Assembly: GCA_943327755.2 (NCBI GenBank)
Contig: CALPYF020000086.1
Location: 1 to 6,914 of the forward strand
Reading direction: 5' to 3'
Source of the DNA: Deinococcus hopiensis KR-140
GTDB taxonomy: Bacteria > Deinococcota > Deinococci > Deinococcales > Deinococcaceae
DNA length: 6,914 bases
Part shown: positions 1-4,975 of the stretch, piece by piece
Position numbering within the stretch: position 1 is the stretch's first letter
Layout of the letters: each line of letters begins with the position of its first letter
Position numbers and translations under genes: made by a program
The notes under the pieces: generated by a model
Databases searched by the model: none
What the model saw: only the letters and a program-made list of their open reading frames with translations
What the model was told of the DNA's origin: nothing

Positions 1-116
1 TAGCGTTCGACAGTGGAGCGACTGACTTGGAATTGTCGAGCAACGTCCGCCTGGCTCATGCCCTCTTGTACGGCGTGGACGATCCGTTGTCGAAGGTCAA
101 GGCTGTACCCGCGCAT
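1..116 (-). CDS. IS630-family transposase, N-terminal fragment (cut by window edge)
   Basis: The minus strand from the ATG at 116 reads 38 open codons to the left edge, beginning MRGYSLDLRQRIVHAVQEG and continuing through a helix-turn-helix with QADVARQFQVSRSTV. A short start, the 'YSLDLRQRIV' opening and an HTH within the first 40 residues are typical of IS630/Tc1-type transposases, which use the HTH to bind their terminal repeats. A purine-rich AAGGAG lies about 11 bases upstream of the ATG (near 127-132). The catalytic DDE domain would lie outside the window, so it is not visible whether the gene is intact. The family assignment rests on these 38 residues only. Confidence 0.8.
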   Translation of the reverse strand, partial: MRGYSLDLRQRIVHAVQEGMSQADVARQFQVSRSTVER

Positions 117-149
117 GGATCACATTACTCCTTCAACGCCTCTGGAAAC

Positions 150-219
150 CGCTGTCAGACTCAAGCCACACGCGATATGAAGACGCCGAGACCGGGGAAG
201 TGTGGCGACCGTGACAGCG
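150..219. repeat. Imperfect 70-base palindrome at the probable IS630 end
   Basis: Two nested inverted arms are visible. The outer arm CGCTGTCA (150-157) is matched by TGACAGCG (212-219), and the inner arm GCCACAC (165-171) by GTGTGGC (200-206), with 7- and 5-base spacers between arms and a 28-base centre. The left half sits 34 bases upstream of the transposase start, where an IS630 terminal repeat is expected, and a TA dinucleotide, the IS630 target, occurs at 176-177. The right half looks like a second, inverted copy of the same end. It could be a remnant of another element end, an unrelated intergenic repeat, or chance. The IS boundary itself is not resolved. Confidence 0.5.
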
Positions 220-811
220 CTTGCCACCCGGCCTCCGTCTGAGGCGGCCGCGAACTTGCGGTCGGGCTGGCGCCTTTCACTGCCTGGGATTGTGACGCCC
301 GGATGTGCCCACCTTCCTGGTGGGGAGCACGTGTACCGTAGACGCGGACTCCTGGGAACGAGTCCTGTCCCCAGCGGCAGCCCGACAGGGGAGACGCCCG
401 GCAGGTCACGCTGACCGCCAGGGGACGTGAGGTGACCCGTGCAGTCTTCCGGGTCTTCCCCGGCTGTTCCGGCATGACCGAGGTCGTTGCAGCGGAGGCG
501 GGACGCCGCCCAGTGAACTCCAGCGTGTGGGCAGCTGCCATACAGATGTGGCCGCGGCATTCGGAGGTCCTGGGGTGTGCCGCGATCTCTCTGAATAGAG
601 TGGACTCGCGGAGCTGCGTGGCGGAGCGGGCACCTGAAAAAGACAGCGGTCGGCTGTAAGGTGGACGGGAGTGGGGCTGGGCCTGCAAGGGAACTGCCAC
701 CCGCGGTGACACGGAGAGGTCGGGGCTGGTGACCTCGGCAGGAGGAATGGCCTGGGAGGACCACTCCTCGCGATCGAACCTAGTGGCGGACGGTTCGCCC
801 TGGACAGCCCG
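220..811. other. Gene-free stretch with clustered small hairpins
   Basis: No reading frame here gives a recognisable protein; the open frames present have scattered composition and no plausible ribosome binding site. The visible structure is a run of inverted repeats: CCCACC/GGTGGG (308-313/319-324, flanked by GTG/CAC), GGACTC/GAGTCC (346-351/360-365), CCTGTC/GACAGG (364-369/384-389) and GAGGA/TCCTC (756-760/765-769). In GC-rich DNA short hairpins are common, so no RNA gene is claimed. The stretch lies between a transposase and the 3' end of the HbpS-like gene and may be decayed insertion-sequence or intergenic DNA. Confidence 0.5.
775..799 (-). terminator. Weak terminator-like hairpin after the HbpS-like gene
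   Basis: CGAACC (775-780) and GGTTCG (792-797) form a 6-bp inverted repeat with an 11-base loop, starting 13 bases beyond the minus-strand stop codon of the HbpS-like gene. GGCG (785-788) and CGCC (796-799) offer an alternative pairing. There is no T-run after it on the minus strand, so it is at best a weak or factor-dependent end signal. Confidence 0.3.
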
Positions 812-1321
812 TTACTTCCCGAGGACGGTCGTCACGGCGTCCGTGCCGCACTTCTCGTCGATCAGGCCGCTGGGCGCGCCGCCCACGCCCACGGCGCCCA
901 CCACGGCGCCGTCCACGCGGATGGGTGCGCCGCCCGCGAGCACCAGGTACCCGGGGATGTCCGCCAAGCCCGGGTTGGCGGGGAGGTTCTTGGCGATGTC
1001 GCTGGTCAGGGCGCGGGCGCTCGCACTCGTGAAGGCCTTGCCGAGGCTGGCGCCCAGGGTGTGCGGTCCGGCGTTCTCGGCGCGGGCGACGGCCAGGGTC
1101 ACGCCACTGCGGTCGACCACGGTGACGCTGACGTTGTAGCCGAGTTGCGCGCAGTTGTTCACGGCCAGCGTGGCGATGCGGGTCGCGGCACTCAGGCTCA
1201 GGCTGGGCGGCGCCACCGTCACGGCGGTGGCCAGGGTGACGGGCGCTGGCGCCGTCTGCGCGGCGGCCAGGGAGAGGGCGGAGACGGTCAGCGTGGCGAG
1301 GATCTTGTGCATGGGCTTCAT
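812..1321 (-). CDS. Secreted GlcG/HbpS-type heme-binding family protein
   Basis: The product is 169 residues with the start at the ATG at 1321. It has a signal peptide (basic MKPMHK, hydrophobic segment about 7-20, probable cleavage near Ala-Ala-Ala-Gln at 19-22), so it is predicted to be exported. The mature part matches the GlcG/HbpS family (PF03928, Haem_degrading): a helix then VTVVD (66-70) with RSGVTLAVAR, a GKAFTSASARA stretch (94-104), GGAPI (130-134) and VGAVGVGG (141-148). Two cysteines (57 and 158) could form a disulfide outside the cytoplasm. Family members bind heme or tetrapyrrole-like ligands; Streptomyces HbpS binds heme and acts on the sensor kinase SenS. Here the gene lies 88 bases downstream of a response regulator on the same strand, which suggests a shared sensory role. 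No good ribosome binding site precedes the ATG; a second in-frame ATG at 1312 is an alternative. Upstream in-frame extension overlaps the regulator and lacks the signal peptide logic, so it was rejected. Confidence 0.85.
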   Translation of the reverse strand: MKPMHKILATLTVSALSLAAAQTAPAPVTLATAVTVAPPSLSLSAATRIATLAVNNCAQLGYNVSVTVVDRSGVTLAVARAENAGPHTLGASLGKAFTSASARALTSDIAKNLPANPGLADIPGYLVLAGGAPIRVDGAVVGAVGVGGAPSGLIDEKCGTDAVTTVLGK

Positions 1322-1391
1322 GGTGCGCCGGCGCGGCCCGGAACGGTATCCGGGGAATCCACGGCGGCGCTGCGTAGTTTTACGGAGGGGC

Positions 1392-1409
1392 GCAGGCGTG
1401 GCCGCCTGC
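1392..1409 (-). terminator. Hairpin directly after the response-regulator stop codon
   Basis: GCAGGCG (1392-1398) and CGCCTGC (1403-1409) form a perfect 7-bp stem with a 4-base loop, beginning on the base next to the regulator's TGA (1412-1410). No T-run follows on the minus strand. It could attenuate or process the transcript between the regulator and the HbpS-like gene rather than end it fully. Confidence 0.35.
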
Positions 1410-2048
1410 TCAGGTCGCCCCGTCTTCCGCGGCCAGTGCGGTGCGCAGGACGTCGGCGAGCGAATCGGCGTCCAGTTTCGCGAACAGGCTGGCGCGGTGG
1501 GTTTCCACGGTGCGCGCGGAGATGTCGAGCGCGCGGGCCGTCTGCTTGCTCGTCTGCCCGTCCAGCATGCCGCGCAGCACGTCCTGTTCACGCGCGGTCA
1601 GGCGCGCCAGCCGCTCGCGGGCCTGCCGGCTGACCGCCTGCCGCGCACGGCCGCGCACGTGCTGGCGCACGGCGCGCTGCACGGCTTCCAGCAACTCGGT
1701 GTCGTCCACGGGTTTACTCAGGAAGTCCGCGGCGCCCTGCCGGAACGCGCGGCGGCACAGGTCCACGTCCGCGTGGCCGGTCAGCAGGATGACCGGCAGG
1801 TCCACGCCGCGCGCCTGAAGCCTCAGTTGCAGTTGCAGGCCACTGAGGTGCGGCATGCGGATATCGAGCAGAAGGCACCCGGTGGCCGGCGGCCCCTCGG
1901 CGTCCAGCGCGCGCTCCAGACTCGGGCCGTCGGGGAAGGCTCGGACCGTCAGGCCCACGGTGCTGAGCAGGAACCCCAGCGCGCCGCGCACCGCGTCGTC
2001 ATCGTCGACCAGGTAGACGGTCGGTTCCAATGCGGGCCACTCAGTCAC
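1410..2048 (-). CDS. FixJ/NarL-type two-component response regulator
   Basis: The product is 212 residues, a usual length for the FixJ family. The receiver domain spans about 9-125: acidic cluster DDDD (15-18), phospho-acceptor Asp62 in LLLDIRMPHLSG, conserved Thr90 (VILLTGHAD) and Lys112-Pro113. A LuxR/FixJ-type DNA-binding domain follows (about 147-205), with LTAREQDVL (150-158) and recognition helix region SARTVETHR (177-185). It should act in the cytoplasm as a transcription factor activated by the kinase encoded directly upstream. The start is GTG at 2048, overlapping the kinase stop (2043-2041) by 8 bases; a GAGG six bases upstream supports it and suggests translational coupling. All phosphorylation residues are present, so the regulator itself looks functional. 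Its targets are not shown by the sequence; the adjacent HbpS-like gene or its own promoter are candidates. Confidence 0.93.
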   Translation of the reverse strand: MTEWPALEPTVYLVDDDDAVRGALGFLLSTVGLTVRAFPDGPSLERALDAEGPPATGCLLLDIRMPHLSGLQLQLRLQARGVDLPVILLTGHADVDLCRRAFRQGAADFLSKPVDDTELLEAVQRAVRQHVRGRARQAVSRQARERLARLTAREQDVLRGMLDGQTSKQTARALDISARTVETHRASLFAKLDADSLADVLRTALAAEDGAT

Positions 2049-3291
2049 TCGCGGCCTCGAGCGCCAGCCGGGGCAGGCTCAGGGTGAACAGGGCGCCGCC
2101 GGCCGCGTTCTCGCCGCGCAGGTCGCCGCCCATGCTCTGGGCGAGCGTCTGCGACAGGCTCAGCCCCAGCCCCAGGCCCCCGTCCTTGCTGGTCGTGAAG
2201 GGCGTGAACAGGCGCGGCGCCACCGCAGGGGCGATCCCGGGGCCGTTGTCCAGAACGGTCAGGGCCCACGTCTCGCCCACGCCCTCGACGTTCAGGGTGA
2301 TCAGGGGCGCCGGGGTGCGGTGCAGGGCCTCGAGCGCGTTGCGCAGCAGGTTCAGGATGATCTGCTCGAGCTGCACGGGGTCCGCCTGCACCAGGGGCGT
2401 ATCGGGAAAGGCCGTGCGGACCTGCACGCCCTGGCGGCTCAGGTCGGCGCGGCACAGCGTCAGGACATTCTGCGTGGCCTGCGCCAGGTCCGTCGCGCGC
2501 GCCCGGCTCGGCGCCCGCCGCACCCACTGGCGCAGCCGCGCGATGATCTGCGTGGCCCGGCCCGCCTGGGTCACCGAGGCGGTCACGGCGTACCGGACGC
2601 GGCTGAGATCCGGTTCCGGGTCGTCCAGCAGTCGCGCGGCCGCCTGGCTGTAACTGACGATGGCGGTCAGCGGCTGGTTGAGTTCGTGCGCCAGGCCGGC
2701 CCCCATCTCGCCCAGGGTGGACAGGCGCGAGACGTGCGCGAGCATCTCCTCGTGTTCACGCACGCGGCGCTCGCCCTCTTCGAGATGACCGAGCATCCGG
2801 CGCTGCAGCGCCCCCGCCTCCCGAAGGATCAGCACCCGGCCGCGCAGTTCTCCCTGCGCGCCGCGCAGCGGGGTCAGGGCGCCCTCGACCTGCACGGGCC
2901 CGCTCTCACGCACGAGCGTCAGCCCGGCCGGGAGCACCGTGGGCGCCTGGCTGTCCCAGAAGGTGGCGGCGTCGAACGGCGCCTGCGACAGGGTCGCGCG
3001 GAAGGTCGTCACGGCGCGCAGGTCGGTGCCGGGCGTCAGTCCATGGGCCAGCGTGGTCCGCGCGGCCGGATTGGCGAGCGTGACCCGGCCCTGGCCGTCA
3101 AGCGCCACGATGGCCTCGGAAGCGGCCTGCACCACCCCCCCGGCCCAGGCGCGCTCGTCCAGCAGGGCGCGCTGCGCCTGACGGCGACTGTCCTGCAACC
3201 AGAACAGGAGCGCCGTCAGTCCGGCCGTCAGCAGCGCCCACGCCGCTGCGGCCCCCCACGGCCACGCGCGCCACGGTACCGCCCGCGCCAT
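2041..3291 (-). CDS. Sensor histidine kinase, PAS and catalytic part (frame-separated from its sensor part)
   Basis: Counting from the ATG at 3291, 416 residues are encoded. A membrane segment lies at about 11-32 (GAAAAWALLTAGLTALLFWL), then a PAS-like domain about 50-155 (EAIVALDGQGRVTLANPAA at 59-77) and a helical linker. The H-box is LAHELNQPLTA with His202 as probable phospho-acceptor. The ATPase domain has the N-box LLRNALEAL (Asn318), DNGPGI (348-353), FTPFTTSK (362-369) and GGLGLGLSLS (371-380), so all catalytic boxes are intact. The protein would autophosphorylate and pass phosphate to the FixJ-type regulator that overlaps its 3' end. The start at 3291 is formal: no clear ribosome binding site precedes it, and kinases of this type carry a periplasmic domain and a first membrane segment before this point. 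Those are encoded immediately upstream in another frame (3228-3878), so this is probably the 3' part of one disrupted gene. Confidence 0.88.
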   Translation of the reverse strand: MARAVPWRAWPWGAAAAWALLTAGLTALLFWLQDSRRQAQRALLDERAWAGGVVQAASEAIVALDGQGRVTLANPAARTTLAHGLTPGTDLRAVTTFRATLSQAPFDAATFWDSQAPTVLPAGLTLVRESGPVQVEGALTPLRGAQGELRGRVLILREAGALQRRMLGHLEEGERRVREHEEMLAHVSRLSTLGEMGAGLAHELNQPLTAIVSYSQAAARLLDDPEPDLSRVRYAVTASVTQAGRATQIIARLRQWVRRAPSRARATDLAQATQNVLTLCRADLSRQGVQVRTAFPDTPLVQADPVQLEQIILNLLRNALEALHRTPAPLITLNVEGVGETWALTVLDNGPGIAPAVAPRLFTPFTTSKDGGLGLGLSLSQTLAQSMGGDLRGENAAGGALFTLSLPRLALEAASD

Positions 3292-3878
3292 CTGGATCGC
3301 AGTGACGTGCCCAGCACCTTCTGGACCCGCAAGGTCACGGGGGCCGCGCCGGGGGTGGGGGCAGGCACGTGCGTCACGATCACCTGCGCGGCGCCGGGCT
3401 GCAACAGCGTGTAGTTCAGCGGCGCGCCGAGCGCCTCGGTCAGGCGCCGGGCGTCCACCCACACCCGGACGCGGCCACGGGACAGGGCGTAGAGCGGGCC
3501 GCCGCCTTCGGGCCAGCGGGCGGCGGGCGCGGCGACCACTGCCGGCGGCAGTCGGGGGGGCGCCTCGGCCGGCGTGCCCAGGACCTCGCAGCCGCGCGCG
3601 GAGCAGCGCTCCACCGCGACCACCTGCGGGTAGGGGCGCAGCAGCGCCGTCAGGTAGGCGCCGAGCGCCGCCGGACTGACCCCCTGCCCGTCGAGCGCGT
3701 CGACCGTATTGAGGACCGCTTCCTGCTGCTCCATCCGCTGCGACAGCACGCGGTGCAGGATCCGCGCGTCGGTGTTGAACGCCTCGCGGTGCCGCGTGCC
3801 GGCCGACACGAACAGGACCGTTCCACCTGCACTGGCCAGGAGCAGCCAGAGCAGCGCGGCGGCGGCGCGGCGGGTCAT
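3228..3878 (-). CDS. Sensor histidine kinase, N-terminal periplasmic sensor part (frame-separated)
   Basis: The 216-residue frame starts at the ATG at 3878. A membrane segment (about 5-27) is followed by a predicted periplasmic domain containing AFNTDARILHRVLSQRM (33-49) and QQEAVLNTVDAL, a pattern I associate with the sensor region of two-pass PAS histidine kinases of the FixL/TtrS sort. It reaches VTLRVQKVLGTSL (181-193), the strand normally just before the second membrane segment, and then turns into an Arg/Gly-rich tail of about 23 residues (RSRWRGRYRGARG...) typical of out-of-frame reading. The real continuation, with the second membrane segment, PAS and kinase domains, is in the -1 frame. 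Joined, the two give about 612 residues, a normal length. The domain carries a CSARGC pair (Cys92, Cys97). A possible leaderless promoter (CACAAT, six bases before the ATG) lies upstream. Confidence 0.8.
   Translation of the reverse strand: MTRRAAAALLWLLLASAGGTVLFVSAGTRHREAFNTDARILHRVLSQRMEQQEAVLNTVDALDGQGVSPAALGAYLTALLRPYPQVVAVERCSARGCEVLGTPAEAPPRLPPAVVAAPAARWPEGGGPLYALSRGRVRVWVDARRLTEALGAPLNYTLLQPGAAQVIVTHVPAPTPGAAPVTLRVQKVLGTSLRSRWRGRYRGARGRGGPQRRGRC
3292..3320 (-). other. Reading-frame junction (probable one-base deletion) in the sensor kinase
   Basis: Sensor homology persists in one frame through KVLGTSL, and the other frame resumes with IQMARAVPWRAWPW before the second membrane segment. 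The switch must therefore fall about here. The two frames differ by -1, so one missing base (or two extra) restores a single 612-residue frame over 2041-3878. No X XXY YYZ slippery heptamer is present, which argues against programmed frameshifting. Confidence 0.75.
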
Positions 3879-3962
3879 GACCGTATTGTGCCGACTTTCC
3901 GGCGTCAGAACGTCACGGGGACGACCCTGCCGGGGGCGGGGCCGTCCGGTACGCTGGGCAGC
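3879..3962. promoter_or_regulatory. Divergent promoter region between sensor kinase and phosphoesterase
   Basis: For the plus strand, TACGCT (3950-3955) fits a TAnnnT -10 box and ends seven bases before the ATG at 3963, an arrangement giving a leaderless mRNA; the -35 position is weak. For the minus strand, CACAAT ends six bases before the kinase ATG at 3878, again leaderless-like. A direct repeat CGTCA-N3-CGTCA (3903-3907, 3911-3915) and GGACG/CGTCC (3919-3923/3943-3947) lie between and could be operator sites. These assignments rest on pattern only. Confidence 0.45.
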
Positions 3963-4829
3963 ATGCTCCGCCGCGCCCTGATCCCCCTCGGCTGGACCGC
4001 CGTGAGTGCGCTCGCGCTCGGCGTCGCCAACACCTACCGGTTCCAGATCTCCACGCACCGCGCGCCCCTGCGGGGACTGACCCGTCCGGTGCGCGTCGCT
4101 CACCTCAGCGACCTGCACTACGGCGTGTTCATGCGGCGCCGCTCGGTGCGCCGCTGGGTGCAGGCCACCCGCCGGGCCCAGCCGGACGTGATCGTCGTGA
4201 CCGGGGATTTCCTCGACAGTGGGGTCGGCCGGCGGCGCCACAGCACCCTGTTGGCGGAACTCGCGCGGCTGCGCGCGCCGCTGGGGGTGTACGCCGTGTG
4301 GGGCAACCACGACTGGACCAGCCTGAACACGAACGCCGCCCGGCAGCGGTTCGCCGAGCAATTGCAGGCGGCGGGGGTGCGGCTGATCAACAATGCTGGC
4401 GTGCAGGTGCGTGACGACCTGTTCGTGGCGGGCGTGGACGACTGGTGGTTCGGACAGCAGGATCTGGACGCGGCGCTGCGCGACCATGCCGGCGGGGCCG
4501 TGGTGCTGCTGGCCCACAACCCGGACTACCTGTCGCAGGTGCCGGCGTGGGTGGGCCTGACCCTGAGTGGGCACACCCACGGCGGACAGGTGCGCCTGCC
4601 GCTCATCGGGCCGCTGAAGCGGCGCAGCACGCTACTGAACGTCCTGCGCGGGTGGGTGCGGGGCGACCGGGTGGTGCAGTCCCCGGCCGAGGGCACGCCG
4701 GGCGAGATTCCCGCCGGGCAGGCCCTGGGGTTCGTGTCGCGCGGCCTGGGCGTCACGGGCGTTCCCCTGCGGTGGGACTGCCCGGCGGAACTGGTGATCC
4801 TGGAGCTGCACGCCCCGAACGGCACCTGA
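3963..4829 (+). CDS. Membrane-anchored metallophosphoesterase (YaeI/YkuE type)
   Basis: The product is 288 residues. One N-terminal hydrophobic segment (about 5-23) serves as an anchor or uncleaved signal. The calcineurin-like phosphoesterase domain (PF00149) carries all metal-binding blocks in order: SDLHYG (Asp50, His52), GDFLD (Asp82), GNHDW (Asn115, His116), AHNPD (His185) and GHTHGGQ (His204, His206). Such enzymes hydrolyse phosphomonoesters, phosphodiesters or pyrophosphates with two metal ions. The subgroup includes YaeI and UDP-2,3-diacylglucosamine hydrolases of the LpxG kind, but the lipid A pathway is not expected in Deinococcus, so the substrate is unknown. The ATG at 3963 was chosen because the membrane segment starts there and a TAnnnT box lies seven bases upstream; a longer in-frame extension would overlap the divergent kinase gene and encodes no domain. 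It appears to be a single-gene unit. Confidence 0.9.
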   Translation: MLRRALIPLGWTAVSALALGVANTYRFQISTHRAPLRGLTRPVRVAHLSDLHYGVFMRRRSVRRWVQATRRAQPDVIVVTGDFLDSGVGRRRHSTLLAELARLRAPLGVYAVWGNHDWTSLNTNAARQRFAEQLQAAGVRLINNAGVQVRDDLFVAGVDDWWFGQQDLDAALRDHAGGAVVLLAHNPDYLSQVPAWVGLTLSGHTHGGQVRLPLIGPLKRRSTLLNVLRGWVRGDRVVQSPAEGTPGEIPAGQALGFVSRGLGVTGVPLRWDCPAELVILELHAPNGT

Positions 4830-4830
4830 C

Positions 4831-4875
4831 CGGCCCCGGGGCCGCGGGCGCGCGTAACCTGTCACCCTGTGGGTG
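4831..4875 (+). terminator. Hairpins after the metallophosphoesterase gene
   Basis: A perfect 14-base palindrome CGGCCCCGGGGCCG (4831-4844) begins one base after the stop codon. A second hairpin, CACCC/GGGTG with a 3-base loop (4863-4867/4871-4875), follows. Neither is followed by a T-run, so termination is plausible but not assured. Confidence 0.4.
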
Positions 4876-4912
4876 CAAGGATGGGCCGCGCCGCCGCCCG
4901 GAAAGGCCCGGA

Positions 4913-4921
4913 TGATCTAAT
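4913..4921 (+). promoter_or_regulatory. Extended -10 promoter for the purine permease
   Basis: TGATCTAAT matches the extended -10 form TGnTATAAT with one mismatch in the hexamer. No convincing -35 box lies 17 bases upstream, which is usual for extended -10 promoters. Transcription would start near 4928, giving a leader of about 48 bases. This separates the permease from the upstream phosphoesterase. Confidence 0.5.
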
Positions 4922-4932
4922 GGCGTTTTTGC

Positions 4933-4966
4933 CCGCCGCTGAGCGGCGGAGACCCTGTTCTGGAGG
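4933..4966 (+). promoter_or_regulatory. Leader hairpin and ribosome binding site deciding a TTG start
   Basis: CCGCCGC (4933-4939) and GCGGCGG (4943-4949) form a 7-bp stem with a 3-base loop just after a TTTTT run. GGAGG (4962-4966) follows, nine bases before TTG at 4976. The strong Shine-Dalgarno spacing is why TTG is taken as the start. The hairpin may affect translation or mRNA stability; it does not resemble a purine riboswitch. Confidence 0.6.
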
Positions 4967-4975
4967 CTGACCCCC

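Noticed and set aside
161..764. Minus-strand open frames of 183 and 214 codons in the left gene-free region
   Set aside because: No family resemblance, no consistent codon preference, no ribosome binding site, and they overlap each other in different frames.
1322..1591. Upstream in-frame extension of the HbpS-like gene
   Set aside because: It would overlap the regulator and bury the signal peptide inside the protein; the ATG at 1321 gives a proper exported precursor.
3228..3320. Programmed -1 ribosomal frameshift joining sensor and kinase
   Set aside because: No X XXY YYZ slippery heptamer or obvious downstream stimulator is visible at the junction; a one-base deletion or assembly error is simpler, though the idea is not fully excluded.
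1155..3414. Long plus-strand open frames opposite the regulator and kinase (1155-2087, 2320-3414)
   Set aside because: Low-complexity Arg/Ala/Gly products with no domain, lying opposite well-supported genes.
3369..3962. Upstream in-frame extension of the metallophosphoesterase
   Set aside because: It runs antisense through the sensor gene, encodes no domain, and would place the membrane anchor in mid-protein.
4922..4975. Purine riboswitch in the permease leader
   Set aside because: The leader is only about 48 bases, with one simple hairpin and none of the conserved three-way-junction sequence of purine riboswitches.
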